Shown here piece after piece: positions 1 through 4,661 of a DNA stretch of 8,997 nucleotides. The number at the start of each line of letters is the position of its first letter. Position 1 is the stretch's first letter. Under the pieces are notes generated by a model. It was not told the origin of the DNA. It was given only the letters and a program-made list of their open reading frames with translations, and made no database searches. Source of the stretch: Candidatus Uhrbacteria bacterium (lineage in GTDB: Bacteria; Patescibacteriota; Patescibacteriia; UBA9934; GWF2-40-263); NCBI GenBank assembly GCA_003511125.1, contig DOJV01000048.1:6661-15657 (forward strand). Reading direction: 5' to 3'. The translations under genes were made by a program, and so were the position numbers.

Positions 1-2
1 CC

Positions 3-1022
3 AAAGATCTTTTGAGGATTTACGCAAGAGAACTCAAAAGTAGTAAAAAAGCCGCGGCGAGCGAACAGTTACCTATAACACAGCCAACTGATGCCGACAG
101 GCCTGCTCCGGTCACAGTTTCGGAAGATAACGAAAAACGGACCGAATCCGATAGTTTTAAGGCCGGAGTCGAAAAAACCGCAGACGGTACCGAAATAGAT
201 CCAAACTCCAACCAGGCTAGAGAAACAGTTGAAGGAAGTCTTGTTGGAAGAGAAAATCTTTCCGATGAAAAAGCCAAAAGAATTAAAGCCGAAATTGAAA
301 GAAATTATGGTGATAATGGCAGAATAGATAGTAATGGAGAAGCTACCCCAGCTCATAGAACATTAGTAGAAGCAGAGTGGGAAGGTGATGAAGCGGTAAA
401 TCAAGAAAGTGTAATCACTTTTGATACCTATAAAGGTTGGAACTCGGCAGATTTGCTTTCTGAAATCGACAGGCTTTTGAATAAAAATAAAAAATTGCGC
501 GATCAAACCGACAAAAAAGAAGAGTTTGGCATAGTAAGAAAAAATGTTTATACGGCAATAAAAGCTTTTGAAGGGAAAGAGGTTGAATTAGGAAAAAGTT
601 TTCTTCCTGAAATCAAAGATAAAACCTCGGGAGAACTTCAAAAAATCAAAGCTGAAATGGAAGTAGCAAATCCTAATTTAGTAAACGAAAGCCCTTCTTT
701 TAGCCAGAACCTTAAAAAGATGGGTTATATAGATGTTCCTTTGGAAATACTTGAAAAATACAGAATTGTTAGTGAGTTGATTTTTCAAAAAGAATTGTAT
801 TCTCGAGCTTCTGACGAAAATTTAGAATTAGATCTAGAAGGACTTCAACAATCAATAGATGAGTACGGGGAAGCCGCAAATTCAGATGAGTCTGGAGAAG
901 AAAAGGTTGATGATGAACAAATGGTTTTAAGGTTGTCGTTTGTGAAATTTGCGATAGAATCTGAATTGAAATCTAGAAAACAAACTCAAGAACAGACTGA
1001 AGCTAAGGCGGCGGCCGCTTAA
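3..1022 (+). CDS. Hypothetical acidic, charged protein (5'-truncated by window edge)
   Basis: The reading frame is open to the left edge and ends at TAA 1020-1022, followed by a second in-frame TAA. A TTG at 12-14 is the first possible start visible, but the open frame upstream suggests that the true start lies outside the window. About 336 residues from that TTG are visible. The first 110 or so are polar and low complexity (Ser/Thr/Pro/Glu-rich, probably disordered). The rest is Lys/Glu-rich and predicted mostly helical, with possible coiled-coil stretches around residues 140-230. The C-terminus ends in a short Ala run. I see no signal peptide, membrane segment or catalytic motif, although a membrane domain could lie upstream of the edge. 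Codon use is AT-leaning, like the yibE/F gene and unlike the high-GC genes nearby. The family is not recognised. Confidence that it is coding is high; function is unknown. Confidence 0.75.
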   Translation, partial: KDLLRIYARELKSSKKAAASEQLPITQPTDADRPAPVTVSEDNEKRTESDSFKAGVEKTADGTEIDPNSNQARETVEGSLVGRENLSDEKAKRIKAEIERNYGDNGRIDSNGEATPAHRTLVEAEWEGDEAVNQESVITFDTYKGWNSADLLSEIDRLLNKNKKLRDQTDKKEEFGIVRKNVYTAIKAFEGKEVELGKSFLPEIKDKTSGELQKIKAEMEVANPNLVNESPSFSQNLKKMGYIDVPLEILEKYRIVSELIFQKELYSRASDENLELDLEGLQQSIDEYGEAANSDESGEEKVDDEQMVLRLSFVKFAIESELKSRKQTQEQTEAKAAAA

Positions 1023-1050
1023 TAAAAAAAGCGAGCCGCGTAAGCGACTC
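1023..1050 (-). terminator. Intrinsic terminator of cassette A (minus strand)
   Basis: Read on the minus strand, a GAGTCGC/GCGGCTC stem with one mismatch and a GTAA-type loop (1033-1050) is followed by a run of seven U (complement of 1024-1030). It lies downstream of the minus-strand gene that ends at 1127 and immediately after the convergent edge gene. Confidence 0.6.
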
Positions 1051-1078
1051 GAAAGGGAAGCTCGAACAGAGCTAAGGG

Positions 1079-1105
1079 CGCGGCGCCGATTGGCGCCGCG
1101 TTTTT
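1079..1105 (+). terminator. Intrinsic terminator, plus strand
   Basis: A perfect 9-bp GC-only stem (1079-1087 with 1092-1100, loop GATT) is followed by TTTTT at 1101-1105. It is the natural terminator for the plus-strand gene ending at 1022. It sits inside the 3' UTR of the convergent minus-strand gene. Confidence 0.8.
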
Positions 1106-1126
1106 CGTTTGCGCGCGCGGAACGAA

Positions 1127-1519
1127 CTATCGACCGCGGCTCGGACCGACTCGCAGCGTATCACTATGGTTGCCGCGGTCTTGTCCGTGTTTGACCTTCG
1201 ACGATTTTGGGCGGTCAGGCGACGCGGTGGACTCTTCAGGTTTGCTCCCGGGCGAGTGCGGCATCGACTTCCAGTCGCGTTCGTCTTTGTTCAGCCGCGC
1301 GACCGGCCTGCGTCCACGCGCGACCCGAGCGTGATCGCACACACGCTCTTCGATCGGCGGAATGCGAATGCCGAGTTTGGCTTCAGCACGGGCGACGCAG
1401 TTTGAGCGACCATCGGTGTGGACATCGAAGTGTTGGTCGCCGACACTGATGGTTTTGAAAGGCTGGCCTTCCTGAATGGTACAGTCGCAACCAGCACAGA
1501 ATGGAATTACTCCATCCAT
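1127..1519 (-). CDS. Small zinc-ribbon-like hypothetical protein (high-GC cassette A)
   Basis: 130 residues, ATG at 1519, stop TAG at 1129-1127. The N-terminal 60 residues carry a C8-x2-C11-x-C13 cluster, then H34 and C41, with C61 and H63 further on. This spacing suggests a small metal-binding (zinc-ribbon-like) fold. Residues 64-130 are basic, Ser/Pro-rich and probably disordered, which would suit nucleic-acid contact, but that is inference. The start is supported by an AAGGG sequence (1533-1529), 9 nt upstream of ATG. A leader hairpin and a -35/-10 pair lie further upstream, and a terminator lies downstream, so the gene is a single transcription unit. GC content is clearly higher than in the flanking tRNA region. 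An overlapping plus-strand frame (1109-1405) has no such signals. The family is not recognised. Confidence 0.65.
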   Translation of the reverse strand: MDGVIPFCAGCDCTIQEGQPFKTISVGDQHFDVHTDGRSNCVARAEAKLGIRIPPIEERVCDHARVARGRRPVARLNKDERDWKSMPHSPGSKPEESTASPDRPKSSKVKHGQDRGNHSDTLRVGPSRGR

Positions 1520-1536
1520 TTTTTTGCACCCTTGTC

Positions 1537-1552
1537 AGCCTTGTGAAAGGCT
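1537..1552 (-). promoter_or_regulatory. Leader hairpin of cassette A
   Basis: A perfect 6-bp stem AGCCTT/AAGGCT with a 4-nt loop lies in the 5' UTR, directly upstream of the AAGGG ribosome-binding sequence. A second short stem (GGCT/AGCC) lies just downstream of the -10 box at about 1594-1605. Similar leader stems occur in the other high-GC cassettes. Confidence 0.5.
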
Positions 1553-1607
1553 AAGCGGGGAAAACTCGCCAGCGCCAACCACCCCGATCGGCTGTTCGAG
1601 CCTCGAT

Positions 1608-1636
1608 AATTTAAGTTAAAAACCATCAAAAGTCAA
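1608..1636 (-). promoter_or_regulatory. Sigma70-type promoter of cassette A
   Basis: On the minus strand, -35 TTGACT (1636-1631), a 17-bp spacer and -10 TAAATT (1613-1608). Predicted transcription start is near 1600, giving a leader of about 80 nt to the ATG at 1519. Confidence 0.7.
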
Positions 1637-1651
1637 TGGGGATATTGACTC

Positions 1652-1680
1652 TTGCACAAATCCCCGACTTTTGTTAATAT
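1652..1680 (+). promoter_or_regulatory. Promoter of the tRNA-Asp locus
   Basis: -35 TTGCAC (1652-1657), 17-bp spacer, -10 TAATAT (1675-1680). It is divergent from the cassette A promoter. It would transcribe the partial tRNA-Asp copy at 1704 and then the intact tRNA-Asp. Confidence 0.6.
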
Positions 1681-1697
1681 AAACGCCGTCAATTAGA

Positions 1698-1728
1698 AAA
1701 AACGGATCGGTGGTGTAGCCCGGTTAAC
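1698..1728 (+). repeat. Direct repeat, copy 1: 5' half of tRNA-Asp
   Basis: These 31 bp are identical to 1870-1900. They cover a short A-run, the whole 5' acceptor strand and most of the D-arm of the tRNA-Asp gene. The homology ends at C1728, inside what would be the 3' strand of the D stem. Confidence 0.9.
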
Positions 1729-1850
1729 CCCGTATGCTTTCTCGTCATCGATCGTAGTAAACTTTTGTTAGTACTCCGTTTGCGCCTGCGGCTTTAGTCG
1801 GAGTTCACAAAGGTCAGAAGTTAAGAAAGCAACGGGGCGCGCACGTCTCC
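1704..1850 (+). ncRNA. Interrupted partial tRNA-Asp copy with folded insert (candidate structured RNA or tRNA pseudogene)
   Basis: The tRNA-Asp 5' sequence (1704-1728) is followed by about 114 nt of unrelated sequence. Then the octamer ACGTCTCC (1843-1850) appears, the same eight bases that follow the 5' half in the intact gene (1901-1908). Homology is lost again after that, and no acceptor 3' strand or CCA follows. The insert is strongly self-complementary: CCCCGT plus GCTTTCT (1728-1742) pair with AGAAAGC plus ACGGGG (1824-1837). Inside this are CTTTTG/CAAAGG (1762-1767 with 1808-1813) and ACTCCG/CGGAGT (1773-1778 with 1799-1804). It may be a decayed tRNA duplicate that received an insertion, or an RNA that uses a tRNA-like 5' domain. 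It lies behind a good promoter and upstream of the functional tRNA, so it is probably transcribed in the same precursor. Confidence 0.5.
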
Positions 1851-1869
1851 TTACGAGGCAAAAAATTTA

Positions 1870-1900
1870 AAAACGGATCGGTGGTGTAGCCCGGTTAACA
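1870..1900 (+). repeat. Direct repeat, copy 2: inside the intact tRNA-Asp
   Basis: Identical to 1698-1728; this copy is part of the complete tRNA-Asp gene. Confidence 0.9.
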
Positions 1901-1953
1901 CGTCTCCCTGTCACGGAGAAGATCGAGGGTTCGAATCCCTTCCGGTCCGCCAT
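1876..1953 (+). tRNA. tRNA-Asp (anticodon GTC)
   Basis: Complete cloverleaf. Acceptor GGATCGG (1876-1882) pairs with CCGGTCC (1943-1949) with one G-T. D stem is GTGT/ACAC. Anticodon stem is TCTCC/GGAGA, with anticodon GTC at 1911-1913. T stem is GAGGG/CCCTT with loop TTCGAAT. The discriminator is G1950 and CCA is encoded (1951-1953). It is transcribed with the partial copy upstream. The CCA end begins a strong trailer hairpin. Confidence 0.97.
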
Positions 1954-2087
1954 CCCACTTCGCCCTCGGGGGCTTCGTTGGGGATGGGTTCCACTTCAAA
2001 CTTTGATTACATTACTTTCTAATGTATACAGAATGCGAAGTGGAATCCCCCAACGAAGCTCTGTTAACGCGTAGAGCGAAGTGGGAT
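1951..2087 (+). repeat. Nested inverted repeats in the tRNA-Asp trailer
   Basis: Two competing folds are visible. Fold 1: CCATCCCA (1951-1958) pairs with TGGGATGG (1980-1987) around GCCC/GGGC (1963-1966 with 1971-1974), trapping the tRNA CCA. Fold 2: a perfect 12-bp outer stem 1953-1964/2076-2087 encloses 1973-1983/2049-2059 (11 bp), 1989-1997/2037-2045 (9 bp) and 2008-2014/2020-2026 (7 bp). The two folds share 1953-1987, so they exclude each other. Confidence 0.75.
2063..2087 (+). repeat. Spacer repeat, copy 1 (contains GCGAAGTGG)
   Basis: A 25-bp element that recurs at 2168-2192 with three mismatches. Its core GCGAAGTGGRAT also occurs at 2035-2046 and, inverted, at 1953-1964. Confidence 0.75.
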
Positions 2088-2088
2088 C

Positions 2089-2122
2089 AAAAACGCGCAA
2101 ATCAAAAGATTCGCGCGTTTTT
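2089..2122 (+). terminator. Intrinsic terminator of the tRNA-Asp unit
   Basis: A perfect 10-bp stem AAAAACGCGC (2089-2098)/GCGCGTTTTT (2113-2122) has an inner AATC/GATT stem and an AAAA loop. The descending arm ends in five T, and the ascending arm begins with five A, so it could work on both strands. Confidence 0.85.
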
Positions 2123-2167
2123 GTTTTCCGAAAGTCCTGGAGAAAAACTTCTTTCTCGAGGGCTTTT

Positions 2168-2192
2168 GTTAAAGCATAGAGCGAAGTGGAAT
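2168..2192 (+). repeat. Spacer repeat, copy 2 (contains GCGAAGTGG)
   Basis: Second copy of the 25-bp element at 2063-2087, with three mismatches, just upstream of the GIY-YIG remnant. Confidence 0.75.
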
Positions 2193-2209
2193 ATTATAAT
2201 AAAAACATT

Positions 2210-2398
2210 ATGTGGTTTACTTATATTTTACAAAGCTTGGTTGACGGTCGATATTATCATGGTTTTACGGAATAGAAACCAGAAGATCGATTGTTAGATC
2301 ATAATAATGGAAGGTCTTTGTATACAAAAAAATTTCGGCCATGGAAAATTGTTTGGTCTGTCTCTTTTTGTTCAAAAGAAAAAGCCGGTCAACCTTAG
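2210..2398 (+). pseudogene. GIY-YIG endonuclease-like protein, broken by a stop and 3'-truncated
   Basis: From ATG 2210 the frame reads MWFTYILQSLVDGRYYHGFT, then Glu and an in-frame TAG at 2273-2275. It continues with KPEDRLLDHNNGRSLYTKK and FRPWKIVW up to about SKEKA, and a second TAG at 2396-2398. YIL...YYHG matches the GIY...YIG core of the small one-domain UPF0213-type GIY-YIG proteins, which are usually about 80-95 residues. The Arg of the DRL motif, the DHN segment and the TKK segment also fit. The conserved Glu-containing C-terminal part (normally ...KREK...) is missing. Homology stops exactly where the terminator of the high-GC minus-strand gene begins (2382), so cassette insertion is a likely cause of truncation. 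The internal TAG shows further decay. Amber readthrough is not a known CPR code variant. Confidence 0.75.
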
Positions 2399-2413
2399 AG
2401 GGTCAACCGACTT
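2371..2413 (-). terminator. Intrinsic terminator of cassette B (minus strand)
   Basis: On the minus strand, a 13-bp stem (2413-2401 with 2394-2382, ten Watson-Crick pairs plus G-U pairs) is followed by TTTTTCTTTT (complement of 2383-2374). It lies about 40 bp past the stop of the gene ending at 2453. A run of nine G (2420-2428) lies between them. Confidence 0.8.
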
Positions 2414-2452
2414 GTGGGAGGGGGGGGGCTAGCGGACTCGGAACGAGAGCCA

Positions 2453-3217
2453 CTAGGGACCAGCCGGGCCACCACAGTCGCCGGTCGCCGGCGTGCAGGG
2501 CACGCTGGCGGCGGGGATCGGTGGGGCCGTGACGGGGGCGGTCGTCACCGGCGTGCTGGGCACGCTGATGAGCACCGGCACCGGAGCTGCCGACGGCTGG
2601 AACTGCCCGACACCCAGGGCCACGATCCCGAGGATCGTGATCAGCCCCAAGATGAGGGGGATCAGCCACCACAGGTGGGAGGTGGTGGAGGGCGGGGTGG
2701 GCGCGGGCGTGGGAGCGGGCGCGGGCGTGGGTGCGGGGGCCGACACCGGGGCGGGCGGCGTGATGATGATCGGGGCCGGCGCCGGCGGCAGGCTGATGGT
2801 GATCGGCGCCATGTGCACTTCGGTGTGCACATTCACGCCGCCATTCGGACCCGGGGTCACGTTCGACGTCGAGGTCGACAGCGGGGCGGTGACGGCCGCG
2901 GGGGCGGTGACGTTCAGGTCCAGGGTGCCGAGCACCGTGGTCTTGGTCGTGTTCGTCACCGTGATTCGGTGTGGACCGATTGAGGTCGGGGTGAAGACGA
3001 ACTTCACCTCGATCATCACTGGCGCGGGGGCGGCCAGCATGGTCCAGGTGTCGACGTCGAACGTGCCGGGCACGCTCGAGTCGACCACGACCGTGTCACC
3101 AGGGTCCACCTCGCCGGCGGCGAAGGTGTACTGGAGCGCCAGGGCCAGGCCCTGGGTGGCGGTGTGGGGGGAGGTCAGGGGGGCCGCGGGGGCCGACAGG
3201 AGCGCGAATGAGCCCAT
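2453..3217 (-). CDS. Membrane-anchored Ig-like hypothetical protein with Pro-rich linkers (high-GC cassette B)
   Basis: 254 residues, ATG 3217, stop TAG 2455-2453. The start has an excellent GGAGG (3227-3223), 5 nt upstream of ATG. Residues 1-105 look beta-rich and Ig-like (GD-T-VVVDSSVPGTFDVD then FVFTPTSIGPHRITVTNT). Residues 145-178 are a Pro-Ala-Pro-Thr linker. A single membrane helix spans about 183-205 (after SHLWW). A second Pro/Val-rich tail ends with a Cys pair, C241 and C248. No N-terminal signal peptide is visible, so insertion would depend on the C-terminal helix and the topology is uncertain. A surface or envelope role would fit but is inferred. It is a single transcription unit with its own promoter, leader hairpin and terminator. 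GC is far above that of the yibE/F-like or edge gene. The family is not recognised. Confidence 0.8.
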   Translation of the reverse strand: MGSFALLSAPAAPLTSPHTATQGLALALQYTFAAGEVDPGDTVVVDSSVPGTFDVDTWTMLAAPAPVMIEVKFVFTPTSIGPHRITVTNTTKTTVLGTLDLNVTAPAAVTAPLSTSTSNVTPGPNGGVNVHTEVHMAPITISLPPAPAPIIITPPAPVSAPAPTPAPAPTPAPTPPSTTSHLWWLIPLILGLITILGIVALGVGQFQPSAAPVPVLISVPSTPVTTAPVTAPPIPAASVPCTPATGDCGGPAGP

Positions 3218-3253
3218 GGATTCCTCCAGGTGGGCGAGTGGTTCTTATCGAAA

Positions 3254-3271
3254 CAGCCAAAACATAGGCTG
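3254..3271 (-). promoter_or_regulatory. Leader hairpin of cassette B
   Basis: CAGCC (3271-3267) pairs with GGCTG (3258-3254) across an 8-nt T-rich loop. It is followed by TTTCGAT in the transcript. The same stem is found in cassette C. Confidence 0.6.
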
Positions 3272-3283
3272 ATCGAACGTCAT

Positions 3284-3312
3284 AAAATATCATATTTTTG
3301 CAAAAAAGTCAA
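3284..3312 (-). promoter_or_regulatory. Sigma70-type promoter of cassette B
   Basis: On the minus strand, -35 TTGACT (3312-3307), 17-bp spacer and -10 TATTTT (3289-3284). The block from -35 through the leader hairpin (3312-3251) is nearly identical to that of cassette C. Confidence 0.8.
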
Positions 3313-3414
3313 GCCTCCACCATTTTTTTCCACCATTTTTTAGCCTTTTTAAGGACGAAAAAATTAAAAAGTCCAATAATTCTAAAAATCCTAATAATTC
3401 CATCAATCTTAATT
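3313..3414. other. AT-rich spacer between cassettes B and C
   Basis: About 100 bp of A/T-rich sequence with two close copies of a CCACCATTTTTT-type stretch (3317-3341) and an AAGGAC...GTCC inverted pair (3350-3374). I see no gene. I looked for the lost C-terminal part of the GIY-YIG gene here and did not find a convincing match. Confidence 0.4.
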
Positions 3415-3455
3415 AAAAAATCGACCCCCTTTGTCTGTTGAGACTTGGGGGGTCG
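3415..3455 (-). terminator. Intrinsic terminator of cassette C (minus strand)
   Basis: On the minus strand, CGACCCCC (3455-3448) pairs with GGGGGTCG (3429-3422) around an inner GTCT/AGAC stem. It is followed by TTTTTT (complement of 3415-3420). It lies 25 bp past the stop at 3480. Confidence 0.9.
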
Positions 3456-3479
3456 AGAGATTCGGAGTTCGTCGGACCT

Positions 3480-4337
3480 CTAGAGCACGCCGAAACGTGC
3501 CTTGATCCTGGCTAGGTCGCCACGTCCCAAGATGAGGCCGAGGCGTTCCTGAAAGTAGACCTGGAGGAGTTCGGAACATTCCGGTCCTCCGTAGGCATCG
3601 GGGTGGTTTCGGACGAAGTCGACGATGCGCTTGGCCTCGTCGAATTGTCCGATTGCCACCTGACCGAGCGCCCGCTCGATGGCCACGAGGCCGGCCCGGT
3701 AGCGGACCAAGGTCGTGTCGATGATTCCGGCGAGCCGGGGGTCGAGCACGCCGGGCGTCAAGGTTCTCGTCCTCGGCGTCGGCGTGGCCGGTGCGGCGGG
3801 CGCGGGGGCAGCGGCCGGTGTCGGTGCTGGTGCGGCAGGCCTGGCGGCAACGACTCGAGGTCGAGCCACTGGAGCCGGAGTTGCCGCCGCCGGAGTCGGA
3901 GTGGCGACAAGAGCTGGTGCGGCCGGCCTTGCGGGCGCGGGCGGGGTAGCCGCTGCCGGAGCAGGCGCAGTGGCCGGAGCGACCGTGGCCGGGTTCCAAC
4001 CGAGTGCCCTGGCGTGAGCCAGCACCCGGTTATTGAACTCGGGCCGCCAGTCGGCGACAGCCTCGACCCTGGCCATGATTTCGATCTTGGTACAGGTGGT
4101 GTTGGTAGTCACCTGATCCTCGACTTCACTCACGATGTCGTTGACCAAGGTGTCGTCTGACCCGAGCCTCGCCCTGGCAGAGAACTCGTCGAGTAGGTCA
4201 TCACTGACCTCGTGCCACCTTGAGAGTGGTAGTTTGAGTAGGGCAGAGTGGTCGCCGGTTGGATTGGCAGTAGACCAGATGGCTACAGCCGCGTCGAAGG
4301 CGGCGCGCTGTTCGGCGGTGAAGATCGAGAGATCCAT
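3480..4337 (-). CDS. Two-domain hypothetical protein joined by a long Pro/Ala linker (high-GC cassette C)
   Basis: 285 residues, ATG 4337, stop TAG 3482-3480. AGGAG (4347-4343), 5 nt upstream, decides the start. Residues 1-112 form a predicted helical N-terminal domain (EQRAAFDAAVAIWSTANP, then an acidic DDLLDEF segment and WRPEFNNRVLAHARALGW). Residues 115-190 are an extended Pro/Ala/Thr-rich linker with basic residues. Residues 195-285 form a second helical domain (LDPRLAGIIDTTLVRYRAG, then QFDEAKRIVDFVRNHPDAYG, ending KARFGVL) that resembles TPR-like helix pairs, though I cannot assign it. There is no signal peptide or membrane segment, so it is probably cytoplasmic. It is a single transcription unit with promoter, leader hairpin and terminator. 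High-GC codon use and the low-complexity linker resemble cassette B, although the domains differ. Confidence 0.85.
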   Translation of the reverse strand: MDLSIFTAEQRAAFDAAVAIWSTANPTGDHSALLKLPLSRWHEVSDDLLDEFSARARLGSDDTLVNDIVSEVEDQVTTNTTCTKIEIMARVEAVADWRPEFNNRVLAHARALGWNPATVAPATAPAPAAATPPAPARPAAPALVATPTPAAATPAPVARPRVVAARPAAPAPTPAAAPAPAAPATPTPRTRTLTPGVLDPRLAGIIDTTLVRYRAGLVAIERALGQVAIGQFDEAKRIVDFVRNHPDAYGGPECSELLQVYFQERLGLILGRGDLARIKARFGVL

Positions 4338-4372
4338 GGTATCTCCTGGTGGGGTAATGAGATGTCATCAAA

Positions 4373-4391
4373 CAGCCAAAAAAAGTGGCTG
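4373..4391 (-). promoter_or_regulatory. Leader hairpin of cassette C
   Basis: CAGCC (4391-4387) pairs with GGCTG (4377-4373) across a 9-nt T-rich loop, then TTTGAT. It matches the leader stem of cassette B in sequence and position. Confidence 0.6.
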
Positions 4392-4403
4392 AATGAACGA
4401 AGT

Positions 4404-4432
4404 AAAATATCATTTTTTATCAAAAAAGTCAA
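4404..4432 (-). promoter_or_regulatory. Sigma70-type promoter of cassette C
   Basis: On the minus strand, -35 TTGACT (4432-4427), 17-bp spacer and -10 TATTTT (4409-4404), the same boxes and spacing as cassette B. The -35 box abuts the palindrome at 4432-4460. Confidence 0.8.
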
Positions 4433-4460
4433 GTAGGGGCGAATGGCATTCGCCCCTACT
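4432..4460. repeat. Perfect 13-bp inverted repeat between two divergent promoters
   Basis: AGTAGGGGCGAAT (4432-4444), GGC, then its exact reverse complement (4448-4460). It sits between the minus-strand promoter of cassette C and the plus-strand promoter of cassette D. Similar GGGGCGAAT palindromes occur as dispersed elements in many bacterial genomes. No T-tract follows, so it is not a standard terminator. Confidence 0.85.
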
Positions 4461-4516
4461 CGTGTTCATACATCATCGAATTTTTCATCAAAACAAACCA
4501 AAATAGCCAAGTACCC

Positions 4517-4545
4517 TTGACAAAATCGAAAAAATGCGCTAATTT
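4517..4545 (+). promoter_or_regulatory. Sigma70-type promoter of cassette D
   Basis: -35 TTGACA (4517-4522), 17-bp spacer, -10 TAATTT (4540-4545). The predicted leader is about 110 nt to the ATG at 4662. Confidence 0.75.
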
Positions 4546-4551
4546 ATAAGG

Positions 4552-4580
4552 CTCTTTCTTCGCCAGAAGCGAAGCGAGAG
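4552..4580 (+). promoter_or_regulatory. Leader hairpin of cassette D
   Basis: CTTCGC (4558-4563) pairs with GCGAAG (4569-4574). CTCT/AGAG (4552-4555 with 4577-4580) extends the stem beyond a 2x2 internal loop. It starts at the expected 5' end of the transcript. Confidence 0.55.
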
Positions 4581-4661
4581 TTTGAAGTTCTTCTACCCAA
4601 ACAATCCCGCCGCCTAGTCATTCCGACAAAAGCGGCACAGCCATGCAAAAGGAGAAAACCC

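Noticed and set aside
1109..1405. Plus-strand frame opposite cassette A
   Set aside because: It starts directly after the plus-strand terminator, has no ribosome-binding site and has Arg-rich shadow composition.
1704..1850. Interpretation of the interrupted tRNA-Asp copy as tmRNA or a group I intron
   Set aside because: The 5' part is identical to tRNA-Asp and not alanyl-like. There is no tag reading frame or matching 3' acceptor, and the insert is much too short for a group I intron.
2273..2275. Stop-codon recoding to explain the in-frame TAG in the GIY-YIG frame
   Set aside because: CPR recoding known to me affects UGA, not UAG. Four other genes here end in TAG, and the GIY-YIG frame is also truncated, so decay is simpler.
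2022..2297. Plus-strand 91-codon open frame across the tRNA-Asp trailer
   Set aside because: It runs through inverted repeats, a terminator and the spacer repeats, and it is out of frame with the recognisable GIY-YIG remnant. It looks like a repeat-derived artefact.
2493..3272. Plus-strand 259-codon frame opposite cassette B
   Set aside because: It is Gly/Ala/Thr-rich and lacks a ribosome-binding site and terminator. The minus-strand frame has GGAGG, a promoter and a terminator.
3603..4160. Plus-strand frame opposite cassette C
   Set aside because: It is Arg/Gly/Ser-rich shadow sequence of the Pro/Ala linker, with no expression signals.
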